Assembly: GCA_902729315.2 (NCBI GenBank)
Contig: LR746270.1
Location: 7,945,221 to 8,009,220, forward strand
Reading direction: 5' to 3'
Length of the DNA stretch: 64,000 bases
Source of the DNA: Spirodela intermedia
Taxonomy: Eukaryota; Streptophyta; Magnoliopsida; Alismatales; Araceae
Part shown: one piece after another, positions 33,041 through 44,297 of the stretch
Layout of the letters: the number at the start of each line of letters is the position of its first letter
How positions within the stretch are numbered: position 1 is the first letter of the stretch
Notes under the pieces: model-generated
Seen by the model: only the letters and a program-made list of their open reading frames with translations
What the model was told of the DNA's origin: nothing
Databases searched by the model: none
Made by a program: the position numbers and the translations under genes

Positions 33041-34440
33041 ATGGATCCTGAAGGAAGTACAGGTCAAACTGAGAACAATCCTATGGCCATGAAAAATCAT
33101 TATATCCCTGATTCATTTCAAAGAGCATCCAATATTAGAGTCCCATTAGCACCCACTGTTAAATTCAAAATAAATCCAGGAATTTTCAAATGCTCCCTAA
33201 TTTTCATGGATTGCCTTTAGAGGAACCTCATCAGCACCTAGAAATATTTCATATGATCTGTGATTTAGTTAATCTCCCTCAAGTTACACCGAAAATTATT
33301 AAGATGAAATTATTCCCTCATACACTTAGGGACAAAGCTAGTCATTGGCTATCCACATTAGATAGAGAATTAACTAGCTGGAAAGATATAGAATAGGCTT
33401 TTCTTCGAAAATTTTATCCCTTAGGAAAAACTCAAAATATGAGAAAATATATATGGAGTTTTTCTCAAAGACCAGGAGAAACTTTGCATGAGACATGGGA
33501 AAAATTCAAAGATTTACTTAGAAAGTGTCCTCATCATGCTATACCCAAGTGGCAGCTCAATAGAATTTTTTATGATGGATTATTAGAACAACAGAGAAAT
33601 ATAGTTGATTCTATATGTGGAGGAGCTTTTATAGAGAAAACTCCTGATGAGATTTACAGTCTTTATGAGAATTTAAGTGAAAGTTCTAGAGATCAAGCCT
33701 CTTTTGAATTATATGACAGGGATAAGAAGAGAGGAATTTATGAATTGCATCATGATGATGATTCTAAACTTAGAAATGAGGTTAATCAGATTAATCAAAG
33801 ATTAGAAATAATTGATTTACTTATTGACAATATTAGAAAGCCTTTTAACCCTCAACTTAATTCGAATAGTACATGTCCTATGTATGGTGAAAATGATTAT
33901 TCTGAATTTTAATGTTATAATTTAGATCAATCATTTCACCCTATGCAAGAACAAGTGCAAGTAGCTCACGGTTTTAATAGAAACAGGGAACCTTTTTCAA
34001 ATTCTTATAATCCTAATTGGAGGAATAATTTTTCATAGAGAGACCCAAATAATATTCAAAATCCAGAAGTACGTAGACCCAATTCAAACTCTGAATTTCG
34101 TCCAAAACCAGAAAACAAATTTCAGAAAAATCAGTCCTCTCAAATCCAACCTGATGCTATGAAAATGATGCAGCAAATGAGCCAAATGATGCAACAAACT
34201 ATGAATCAAATGATGCTGCACCAGAAACAAACTATAGAGGCTCTTGGGAATAAGAGAGAAGAGGGACAGCTACCTAGTCAGCCCATAAAAAATTCAGGGA
34301 ACCGCCCAACAATAGGATTTCAGCAAGGGGAGTCTAGTAGCATGAATCTAGGAAAAAACCCACGAAATGAAAATGTTAGGACAGTGAATGCATTAAGGAG
34401 TAGTAAGATCTTACCTGATCCTTATCCCCAAACATTATAA
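33041..34440 (+). pseudogene. gag of the Athila-like element (broken)
   Basis: The start is probably the ATG at 33041. The frame shifts once near 33185. From 33190 onward one frame carries a retrotransposon gag domain with the features LFPHTLRDKASHWL and TLHETWEKFKDLLRKCPHH, followed by a Met/Gln-rich stretch near 34159-34230. In-frame stops lie at 33394 (TAG), 33910 (TAA), 34036 (TAG) and 34438 (TAA). gag would form the particle; here it cannot be made in full. Confidence 0.85.
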
Positions 34441-35433
34441 GAAAAAGAAAACGTAGACAAACCAAAACAAAATCAAATAGGAGTAGAAGAGGATTTTATA
34501 GATTCTACCAAGGAAATTTCGAAAGAGAGGACAACCATTCCATTTCCTAAAGCTCTAGAGCCTAGACAAAGAAAGAAAAAGGAACACAATGAAGAAATAA
34601 AGAAAATTTTACAAGATGTGCAAATTAGTCTTCCTTTACTCACTGCCATTGAACATATTCCTGAATATGCTAGAGTTTTGAAAGAAATGTGTACACCAAA
34701 AAGGGCACCTAGAGTAGAAAAATTATCTATGCATGCTAGTGCATTATTATTAAATCAATTACCATATAAATTGAGAGATACAGGTGCCCCTTTAATTTCA
34801 TGTGATATTGATGGATTCATTTTTTAGAATACATTACTTGACACCAGTGCTAGTATTAATTTATTATCTGTGAGTATTTGTGATAAATTTAATATTTCTG
34901 ATCTTAAACCTTCTACTGTTACCTTACAATTTGCTGATAGATCCATAAAACATCCTAAAGGTATTTTAGAAAATGTGATAGTGACAGTTAAAGGGTGTAA
35001 ATTTCCAGCTGATTTTGTAGTGCTGGAAATGGATTTTAATTGACAATTTTATCATACACCAATCATCCTAGGGAGACCATTTTTGCATACAGCAAAGATG
35101 AATATTGATTTTCCCACAGGTATTGTGAAAATTTCATGTGGAGATCAATCAGTAGAAATTAAAATTTTTGAGGTATCAAATGATCTTAAGAAATCCCAAG
35201 TATATGATTATCATACCATAGATCTTCTAGATGATTTTGATGATCCAGATGTTATTGATGACTGTGTGTTAGAAGAATTAGAGGAAATAGAGAATATAAA
35301 TTTAGAAGAAAAGAAAGAGGAAGATCATCTGAATTTAGAGTTGAAACCTCTTCCCTCTAGTTTAAAATATATGTTTTTGGAGGAATATAATTCATTTCCT
35401 GCTATTATTGCAACTGATTTGAGTGATGAATAA
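34441..35433 (+). pseudogene. Aspartic protease region of the Athila-like element (broken)
   Basis: In the same frame as gag. The active-site region reads DTSAS near 34840, where the family has DTGAS or similar, so the essential glycine is serine. The ILGRPFL segment that ends the domain is at about 35068. Stops are at 34825 (TAG), 35041 (TGA) and 35431 (TAA). An acidic linker follows (35220-35330). Confidence 0.8.
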
Positions 35434-36990
35434 GAAGAAGAATTATTAGATGTACTTCGAAAAAATAAGAAGGCTATGGGTTGGAAAATGAATGATCTAA
35501 GGGGCATTGATATGAGTGTATGCATGCATAGTATATATCTAGAGGAAGGGGCTAGAACTAGTAGGGAACCACAACGAAGATTAAATCCTAACATGATGAA
35601 AATTGTAAAAAAAGAAATTTTAAAGTGGCTGGCTGCTGATATTATTTATCCTATTTCAGATAGCAAATGAGTTAGTCCTACACAAGTAGTGCCAAAAAAA
35701 TCAGGGATCACGGTTATAAAAAATGAAAATGGGGATGAAATACAAACAAGACTAACTACCGGTTGGAGAGTTTGCATTGATTATAGAAAATTAAATTCAG
35801 TTACTAGAAAAGATCATTTTCCCTTACCATTTACTAATCAAATTCTAGAAAAATTAGTTGGAAAAAACTTTTTTTGTTTTCTGGATGGATATTCTGGTTA
35901 TAATCAAATTTATATAAACCCTTTAGATCAAGAAAAAACAACTTTCACTTGTCCATTTGGTACTTTTGCTTTTAAACGCATGTCTTTTGGTCTGTGTAAT
36001 GCTCCAGCCACATTTCAAAGATGTATGCTGTCTATTTTTTCTGATATGATTAGAAAATACATGGAAATTTTTATGGACGATTTTTCTATTTTTGGTGAAT
36101 CATTTGATGAATGCTTAAATCATTTACAACATGTACTTGAGAAATGCATAGAGAAAAAAATAGTTTTGAGTGAGGAGAAATCACATTTTATGGTTAAAGA
36201 GGGAGTTGTGTTGGGTCATATTGTGAGTGAAATGGGTTTAGAAGTGGATAGAGCAAAAATTGATATTATATCTAAAATGAAACCTCTAAATTCAGTAAAA
36301 CAGATTAGATCTTTCTTGGGTCATGTAGGTTATTACAAAAAATTTATTCAGGATTTTTCAAAAAATTTTAAACCTCTCACCATGCTATTATTTAAAGATG
36401 TGCCTTTTAATTTTGATGAGAAATGTTTTGAGTCTTTTTCCGAAATAAAAAGATTACTTACTGAGGCACCTATTTTACAAGCTCTTGATTGGTCCCTTTC
36501 CTTTGAAATAATGTGTGATGCATCGAATTATGCAGTGGGGGTCGTTCTAGGACAAACAAAAGAGTCAAAACCCATAGTAATTTCATATGTTAGTAAAACT
36601 ATATCTGATGCTCAATTAAATTATACCACGACTGAAAAAGAGTTGTTAGCTGTAGTATTTTCGTTAGAAAGGTTTAGATCATATATTTTGGGAGCTAAAA
36701 TTATTATTTATACTGATCATGCTGCATTAAAATATCTGTTAAAAAAGAAAGATGCAAAGCCACGTTTATTAAGATGGATTTTATTGTTGTAGGAATTTGA
36801 CTTAGAAATAAAAGATAAAAAAGGTTTCGAGAATGTTGTTGCTGACCATCTTTCTAGATTAAGTGATACAGGAATAAATGCAGCACCTTTACAAGACGCA
36901 TTTCCAGATGAACAATTGATGGCAGCTCAACATCAACCATCACCATGGTATGCACATATTGTTAATTTTCTAGTTTCTAGAAAACTCCAG
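35434..36990 (+). pseudogene. Reverse transcriptase and RNase H of the Athila-like element (broken)
   Basis: The longest uninterrupted piece is 35689-36792. It contains CIDYRKLN, the catalytic FMDD near 36072, and RNase H starting around [10 protein letters not shown] (36511). Stops are at 35668 (TGA) and 36790 (TAG), the second within RNase H. A frameshift near 36985 separates it from integrase. Confidence 0.9.
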
Positions 36991-38234
36991 AACAGTGGGA
37001 TAAGAACAGAAAACATCATTTCTTTTCTAAGATTAGAAATTATTTTTGGCATGATCCTGATTTATATTACTTGGGCAACAATCAAATTTTAAGGAGATGT
37101 GTTCTTGAAGAAGAATATCATAGCATTATTAACATGTGCCATTCATCTAACTGTGGAGGACATTTCTCTGGACGAAAAACAGCTGCAAAAATTTTTTAGT
37201 GTGGTTTTTATTGGCCTACAATCATTAGAGATTCTATAGAATTTAGTAGAACATGTATTTCATGCCAATCTATAGGTAACATGAGTAAAAAAGATATAAT
37301 GTCCATGAGTAACATGTCAATAGTCGAAATTTTTGATGTATGGGGAATAGATTTCATGGGTCCCTTCCCATCAACTGAAAAATATGAATATATTTTGCTT
37401 GCTGTTGATTATGTGTCGAAGTGGGTGGAAGCTATTTCTACTAGAACTAATGATCATAAAATCGTGATGAAATTTGTGCAGGAAAATATTTTTTCGAGAT
37501 TTGGATGTCCTAGAGTGATTATTAGTGATGGAGGAACACATTTTACAAATAAACATTTCAGGGAACTGTTGAAAAAGAATGGAGTACACTATAGAGTAGC
37601 CACTCCATATCATCCCCAAACAAATGGGCAAGCTGAAGTAGCAAATAGGGAAATTCAGAGAATTTTGAGAAAAATAGTTAGACCAGATAAGAAAGATTGG
37701 CCCACAAAATTACAAGATGCATTATGGGCTTATAGAACAGCTTATAAAAATCCCATAAGTATGTCCCCATTTAGTCTCATTTTTGGAAAGCCATGTCATC
37801 TTCCTGTGGAAATAGAGCATAAAGCATTATGGGCTATAAAAAATTTATGTATGGATGAAAAATCAGTTGGTGGGCATAGAATTTTTCAGCTACATGAACT
37901 AGAGGAGTTGAGGAATGAAGCTTATGAAAATCATAGAATATATAAAGAAAAAACTAAAACTTTTCATGATAAATACATTAGCAGAAAAAAATTTGATGTT
38001 GGACAAAAAGTGTGGTTATATGATTCTAGGCTGAAATTATTCTCAGGAAAATTAAAATCAAAATGGAAAGGGCCTTATGCGGTGGAAGAGACATATGATC
38101 ATGGGGTTGTCATGATTAAAGATCCTAAAAGTGATCATAACTTTAAGGTAAATGGACAGCGACTTAAACATTACATAGAATATGAACGCCTTGCAGAAAA
38201 AGAAATTTTATTATTAAAAGAAATTCAAGAGTAA
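36991..38234 (+). pseudogene. Integrase of the Athila-like element (broken)
   Basis: The zinc-binding segment lies at about 37120-37265, with a TAG at 37197. The catalytic core from 37281 is open to the stop at 38234. D-D-E residues are visible in [17 protein letters not shown] and [10 protein letters not shown], followed by the WKGPYAV C-terminal motif. The core keeps its catalytic residues, but no intact start-to-stop protein exists. Confidence 0.9.
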
Positions 38235-39793
38235 GACCAAGGAGTCCAGCTAGAGATATTAAATTCAGCGCTGCATGGGAGTCAACCCATAATTTTTATT
38301 TCATTCTATTTGATTTTTTTTAAGCTCTGTTTTTCTTAGAATTTCACAGTACTTGTTTCTGTATTTGTTTTTTTCGAAAAAGTGCTGGAGGAGTGTAAGA
38401 TGAAGTGGAAAATTAAAAAAGAGGTTGAGGTGATGTCTTTCTAAGTGCATGCTTCACTTGAAAATTATATTTTCTGCATATTCTGTTTCGATTTTTCTAT
38501 GTCATTGAGGACAATGTCATTTTTAAGTTGAGGGGTGAAGTATTCATTATTAATTTATGCTGTAGGATGATTAAAAACATGTGTTTGCATTTTATTCAAC
38601 TTAGAACAGCAACTAAAAAAATAAAAATAACATAAAATTCGAAAAAACTACAACATCTATTTTTTGGTTTTCTGTCAGAAACAACAGACTGTCAAAAACA
38701 ACAGACAAAAAACAACCCGAAATTTGAAATTCTAAAAGACCCTTTTCTCACATTTCAATCCCCTAGATATATATTACTGAAATTCGAAATTACAGCTATA
38801 TAGAGGATAGTTTTGATTTATTTTTGACAAATTTATTATTGCTAAAAATAGAACTAAAAACAGAAAATGGAACTGTCAGAACTATCTAATTTACAAATTC
38901 CTTACATCATATTGCATGCATGAAAAATTAAATCAATTAGATTGATTGATATCAAAAGATACTAGGAAGATTATTATTGAGTCAAAAAAATGATCTAGTA
39001 GCATGAAATGTTGGAATACTCCTTGGATACATGATAGATAACATGGATTTGATTTTACAGATTTTCACTTCATGATCTTGATGGATAGTATTTACTTGAT
39101 GTGAAAATTTGATTGATCATTTGAGTTTAATGGATATTTTTGCACCCTGATCTATAGGACTTGTGAGGAGAAATCACTTATTTCGAAAAAAAAAAGAGAG
39201 AGCAATATGAAAAATCTAGAAACAAAGAGTACACATGGAGGGTGTGAGACATCATTCTCATTGTCGAAAATCGTGCATAGAAAAACACTTGCTGAAAAAT
39301 AAATGGATAAAGTGAAAGCCCTGAAAATGAAGAGTACACATGGAGGGTGTGAGACATCATTCTTATTGTCGAAATTTGTCTACAGGAAAAGCTACTTATC
39401 CACTGTATATATAAAAAATAAAAATAAAAAGAAGGAAGAAATATAGTGCAAACTTCAAAAATCAAGTCATAGAAAAAGGAAAATGTAAGATCAATATTAT
39501 TCTTGGATGAGTATTGATAATTGGAACATCTTGTAAATACATCTATGAGTGAAGAAGTGATAAAGATGTGAATAGAAGAAGTGAAGTCTAGATTGTTATT
39601 CCAAGGAGTGTTTAAACATTTAAGTGCTTGACATCATTTTTAAATACTTGATATAAGAATCCAAAGTGTTTAAAGGTGCATCATTTCTAATTGTATTTTT
39701 TTTCTGTATTGAAATATGATGTTTGAGATTTGTTAAATTTTATTTTCGTAATTCTATTGCTAAGGGACTAGTAATGATTTAAGTTGGGGGGTG
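38235..39793 (+). other. 3' non-coding region of the Athila-like element
   Basis: About 1.56 kb between integrase and the 3' LTR, where some Athila elements carry an envelope-like frame. No such frame is seen. It includes a tandem duplication (39224-39269 and 39330-39374, period about 106 bp) and ends in the purine tract AAGTTGGGGGGTG at 39781-39793, the probable plus-strand primer. Confidence 0.8.
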
Positions 39794-41424
39794 TGATAAG
39801 TCTTCATTATCATGAGTTAATAATTAGTAAATAATATAGTTTTAGCCTTAACTCATGATAAATAGACTTATATTTGTGTTAAAGAATGATTTGTGGTTTT
39901 TAGTTGATTAACGTGAATTTTTGGGTAATTATGTGATTTTATACGATTTTTATAGTCTTACTTTTGAGATAAATGAAGAACAAGAAATAAAAATAAAAAT
40001 ATTGCAAAATGGGGGGACTCGCCGGCCAACTGGGCCCGCAAGCAGGTCGGAAGCGCAGTCGGGGAGTAGCTGCGAGCAGGGGCTCGAGCGGCTTAGCTTG
40101 GACCGATAGGGGCACGTGTGCGCCACTCCCCTTCCACGTCACCGGTGGCCAGCCGGCTGTGGGGCAAGGAGTGGTCGTACACGCGAGAGAAGGGACTTTG
40201 CTTACAAAGCTAACATTACTATATATTCGCCCAAAAAATCGGTGCACAACCAATGTGGGACTAAACCCGCATCACACCTTCCTCACAGGTGGGCAACCGG
40301 CGCAGGTTTGAATCCTCCCAAAGTCAAAATTCATATATTTTTATCTGATTATCACGACTTTCCTGCAGATCGCCGGTGAAGGATTAAGCAACAAGAATTG
40401 CTAAATCATCGGTGAAAATCTCGTCAACGCGATTCGCAGAGCATTGCTACTAAAATTGCTGAACGATTCGCGATAAAAGGATCGCGAATCCATCGAGTAA
40501 ATCATCTTTGATTGATCGACGAACAAGCCGTCGTCGGGAAGAGGACGATCTGCCGGGAGATGAGTTGCCACCTCTTGAGAGCATACCAGATGCGATGAAG
40601 AGCCTCCTCTTGCTGCATGGACCTGAGGATGAAGCTCCCTAACACGCGCCCCACCTCCATCCAGCTCCTCTCTGTCGGGTGATAGTCGCTGGAGAGCCGC
40701 AAAGTCGCCGTTTTTCTGCTCCGCCGGGTGACAGCCGCCGGAGACGATTCGACGACCCACTTCATTGATCTCTAGACTTCGCGAGAAGATCTAGAGATTG
40801 TCCACATCGTCTTTGTCCAAGGAGAGCCTTCGAGGCCATAGACACTGCACAACGATCCTCCCGAACGCTCAGGATTCCGGTGCATCGCCGACGCATCGCC
40901 GTCGCGACGCCGAAACTCTGTTTTCCTGCTTTCAATTTACTTTATGCTTCATTTAGTGATAATTTTTGTGTTTTTAATTTACCAAAATATACTTTGTTCT
41001 ATTACGATTCTTCCGGCTTTTATAGATCTTAATTTGATCAATTAAATCGTCTGTAATCACTTACGTAAGAATCACCGGGCGGAACTCTGTTTCCGCCCGA
41101 TTCGCGTTCGCCGGGCGCTGACGTCATCCTGACGTCCGCGCCTTTATTTTCCTTTTTTGTGAATTTTAAATATATTTTCTTTTTATTTCCTATTATAAAA
41201 TTCATAGAAAATCGTATTCATTGAGAAAAATTCTGAATAATTACTAGATATTATATTACATCCTTGTGATCGAACTGGAAAATTACTACTATTTTTGGAA
41301 GTTTAATTGAATTATAATTGATATATTTATTTAGAAATACTTCTAAATATCCAAAAATTCGTATTTTCTAGTTTTATAAATTTTATATTTGCGTGATTTA
41401 ATATACAACGACTGAGTCACATCA
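39794..41424 (+). repeat. 3' LTR of the Athila-like element
   Basis: 1,631 bp, the same length as the 5' LTR. In the first 290 bp I counted about 13 differences between the two, all of which I read as transitions. It ends ACATCA and is followed by the TATAT duplication. Confidence 0.93.
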
Positions 41425-42286
41425 TATATCATCAAACAAAACTAGTATGAATTGCCTCAATTGACATTGAAATATTTGGTTCATTAGCGATTAAAAGGTT
41501 GTAGGTGCATTTGATAATCCGAAAGGCATTACTTTAAATTCATAATGGTCATGATGAGTCTTGAATGTATTCTTAAGTACATCTTTTTTTTTCATTATGA
41601 TTTGATAATATCTTGATTTTAAATCTAGTTCTGAAAAAATTAATTTTCCATATAGTTCATCTAGCAACTCATCTACAACTAGAATGAGGTAACAATCAGA
41701 AATCTTAGCTCATTCAATGCTCTATAATCTACACAAAATCTCCATCTACCATCTATCTTCTTGACTAATAGTGCAGGGCTTACTTAAAGATTGTGTGAAG
41801 GTTGTATGGCCTCTATTGATATGAGTTCTTGGACAAGTGTCTCAATTTTATTTTTCTAGAAATGAGAGTATTTATAAGACCTCAAGTTAATAGGTTTTGT
41901 TCCTAGTAATAGATGTATGGCATGGTCAACAGGACACTCAAGTGGCATTCATGTCAATACTTCAAAAACCTTGGGAAATTCTTGTTTCAAACTAATTTCT
42001 AAATTGTTGGGTGCATTAGGGTCTCTATATGAGTGAATATGATGTAGTTCAACCATATATGCCTTGCTACTCTTAAGTCCCTTCTCTACTCTTCTTGGTG
42101 ATGTTTTTGTACTACTAAGGTCTCATTTGAAGATGTGAATTTTGCTTCTCATCATGACCCTCATTATAAACTTCTCATAGTTGGAAAGGATCCACCCTAA
42201 AGTTCTCAACCATTGTATGCCTAGATCACATCTGTGCCACTCAACTCTAGTGGTAAAAAAAATTGTACTATCAAAACACCTTGCGT
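41425..42286 (-). pseudogene. Outer gypsy element: reverse transcriptase N-terminal part
   Basis: The minus strand reads [23 protein letters not shown] near 41780-41710, then a palm segment with MPFGLSNAPTTF (about 41510). It runs to FDD at 41430, where the nested element begins. The remainder of the motif resumes at 31109. Other stops are present. Confidence 0.85.
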
Positions 42287-42550
42287 CTAAAGAGGAATAA
42301 CCTTGTAAATTGTTGCACCTGCCATTATGTTGCCGTTGCCCATAACTATGTTATAGTCATTTAACTTCTCCTTTTGTAAGGATAAGTTATCAATTATTTT
42401 GGTGCACAAGAAATTGTGAGTTGCCTCACTATTAATGAGTATTGACACCTCGGTGTCATCAATTTTGCCCCATAATTTTATAGTCCCTTGTTGAGTAATT
42501 CCCATGACTGAATTTAAAGACATGTGTGCAGTGAAAGCCTTCTCTTCCAT
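42287..42550 (-). pseudogene. Outer gypsy element: aspartic protease
   Basis: An open piece of 87 codons with the retroviral-type protease layout. The active site reads NSEATHNF where the family has DSGATHNF, so the catalytic aspartate and the following glycine are both replaced. Both changes correspond to G-to-A transitions on the coding strand. The enzyme would be inactive. Confidence 0.8.
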
Positions 42551-43910
42551 GATGGATATGGCCTGATCAAACAGTTCTCATCCTTCATCAATGTTGTCAT
42601 CTTCTGCACTTCATCCACAATAATAATATTTAACTCCTTTTTACAACGATGTCCTAGCGCAAATTTTTCATTGCAATAGTGGCATAACCCCTTATCTCTT
42701 CTATTCTGAAATTTCTGATCTATCAAGTTGAGTATCTTGCTATAATTTCCATTTGATGTGCCTTCAGCTGAATCCTGATAATCATTCCTATAATTACCTC
42801 TATTATTTATATTCTAGAATTCTCTTCTGTAATAGTTATAACGAGGTTGAGGTGGTTCAAGCTTTGTAATCACTTGTTTTCCAAATAATTCATTTCTACT
42901 TATTCAGATTTCTCGAAGATGAATCTCAACTTGGATTGATATAAGTCCCAAGGGCTTATGCATTCCCAATTCTGATCTGATATATGGTTTCAAGCCCCTC
43001 ATGTATGCATCTTCTAATACTTCTGTGTTTATATGAGGTAGAAAGGCTGCAATTCATTCAAATCCAGCACTATATTCTCTTATTGATGTGACTTGTTGTA
43101 AGCTCATTAGTTGTCACAGTAGACTCTCCATCTCATATGTCTTGAATGTTTCCCCAATTGACTCTTGAAGTCACGCCAATCTTAGAATGGAAACTTGTCT
43201 TCCATCTAGAGATATGATTCTAGAGTTTCTCCCTCCATACTCAACATAATTTACTTGAGTTTGTCCTGCTTTGACATAGGGTTTAGGCAAAAATATTTCT
43301 CAGCCCACCTAATCCATCCCTCAGGACTATCTCCTTAGAAAATTAGTAATTCTATTATTTGATTTATCTATGTTTGGCCATCTTGTGAGGCTTGACTTGA
43401 ATGAGTGGTGCCATTATAAGGTTGCATTGATACCTCTCTTGGACCATTATAAGGTTGCATTGGTACCTCTCTTGATTTATCTAGATCCCTTGTGGATAAT
43501 TTTTGAAGAATCTGGTTGAGGATTTCTCTTTGCTCGATTAAGAATTGTTCTTGCTTAGCATAACCCTACTTTAGAGATGCAACCTCTCCTTTTGATATGC
43601 CTTTGACCTAGTGAGCATCCGCCGATCAAGATAGGTTCTAGATCATACTAGATGATCATTCTTCTTGCCGTAGATCTACCAGTCTCTTCCAACATTCTGA
43701 CTGTATGGAATTACGGTCAAACGAATTTGTTGTGAGAATTACTTTCGTTTCTTGAATTTGTTGTAGTTTGAACTTGGAAAGAATTTTTGCTTCAGCCTTG
43801 CTAATTTGATCCTTATTATGGCCCAAATAGAATCTTGCTCTTGTAATCTTGCTCTCGTAATCTTGCACTTGCTGTAATTTCTCTGAGTTCTCGCAAAAAA
43901 AGACCAAGAT
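42551..43910 (-). pseudogene. Outer gypsy element: gag
   Basis: Degenerate frames end in a zinc knuckle CX2CX4HX4C (CHYCNEKFALGHRC, about 42690-42650) followed by a Lys-rich stretch. A coiled-coil-like leader with EKLQQVQDYE lies near 43880. Several stops interrupt it. Confidence 0.75.
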
Positions 43911-43914
43911 GTCT

Positions 43915-43926
43915 CCTCTGATACTA
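43915..43926 (-). other. Primer-binding site of the outer element (initiator tRNA-Met type)
   Basis: The minus strand reads TAGTATCAGAGG directly after the 5' LTR. It matches 10 of 12 bases of the common TGGTATCAGAGC. Confidence 0.7.
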
Positions 43927-43927
43927 G

Positions 43928-44297
43928 TGTTACGAACCTCTCAAGATTTGTGGTGAAATCTTCACCCTAGTCTTACCTTAGATGAGGCTCACGTAGGGAA
44001 TCAACTCTTTGTGTATAGAAGAATCAGATTGAACAATTGAAAATGGAAATTGAAAAGACAATAGAGGTTCATAGATAGTAAGCTGAGTTCTTGAGGTCGG
44101 ATCGATCCTCAAGAACAAGAGAGCCTGAATCGAACCTCTCCAGGGACAGATCTCCCTCTCTACTCTTTATTTTCTCCACCCCCTTCTTATTTCAGCCTCT
44201 TCTATATTTATAGGCTTCAATACATTATTCTGTCGTGGTCCTCTCTTAATGTGGGGGTCTAGGTCATCTTGTGTAGACGACGGTTGGCTTCGTAACA
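43928..44297 (-). repeat. 5' LTR of the outer gypsy element
   Basis: 370 bp, TGTTACGAAGCC...TTCGTAACA on the minus strand, with inverted terminal TGTTACGAA/TTCGTAACA. It pairs with 28497-28861. TATAAATA-like sequence occurs near 44205 on the minus strand. Confidence 0.9.

Larger units (their letters stand above)
31110..41424 (+). mobile_element. Athila-like Ty3/gypsy retrotransposon nested in the outer element
   Basis: The element is 10,315 bp, with 1,631-bp LTRs at both ends. It is flanked by TATAT at 31105-31109 and 41425-41429. Plus-strand order is LTR, tRNA-Asp-type primer site, gag, protease, RT/RNase H, integrase, a 1.5-kb non-coding 3' region, a purine tract and LTR. The RT sequence ([35 protein letters not shown]) is of the plant Athila type. 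That assignment is from memory of the family. Ten in-frame stops and about two frameshifts make it non-autonomous. It postdates the outer element, which it splits. Confidence 0.93.
28497..44297 (-). mobile_element. Ty3/gypsy (chromovirus-like) retrotransposon, interrupted by a nested element
   Basis: Both LTRs are recognisable, and the five bases outside each end are GATTG (28492-28496 and 44298-44302), the expected target duplication. In minus-strand order the parts are: 5' LTR 44297-43928; primer site; gag with a CCHC knuckle (CHYCNEKFALGHRC); aspartic protease; reverse transcriptase; RNase H; integrase; and a C-terminal HPVFHVSQL-type segment; 3' LTR 28861-28497. RT before integrase makes it gypsy. 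The tail and the knuckle type suggest a chromovirus. Without the inserted element and its duplicated target it would be about 5.5 kb. Many stops and a lost protease active site show it is inactive. Confidence 0.9.
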
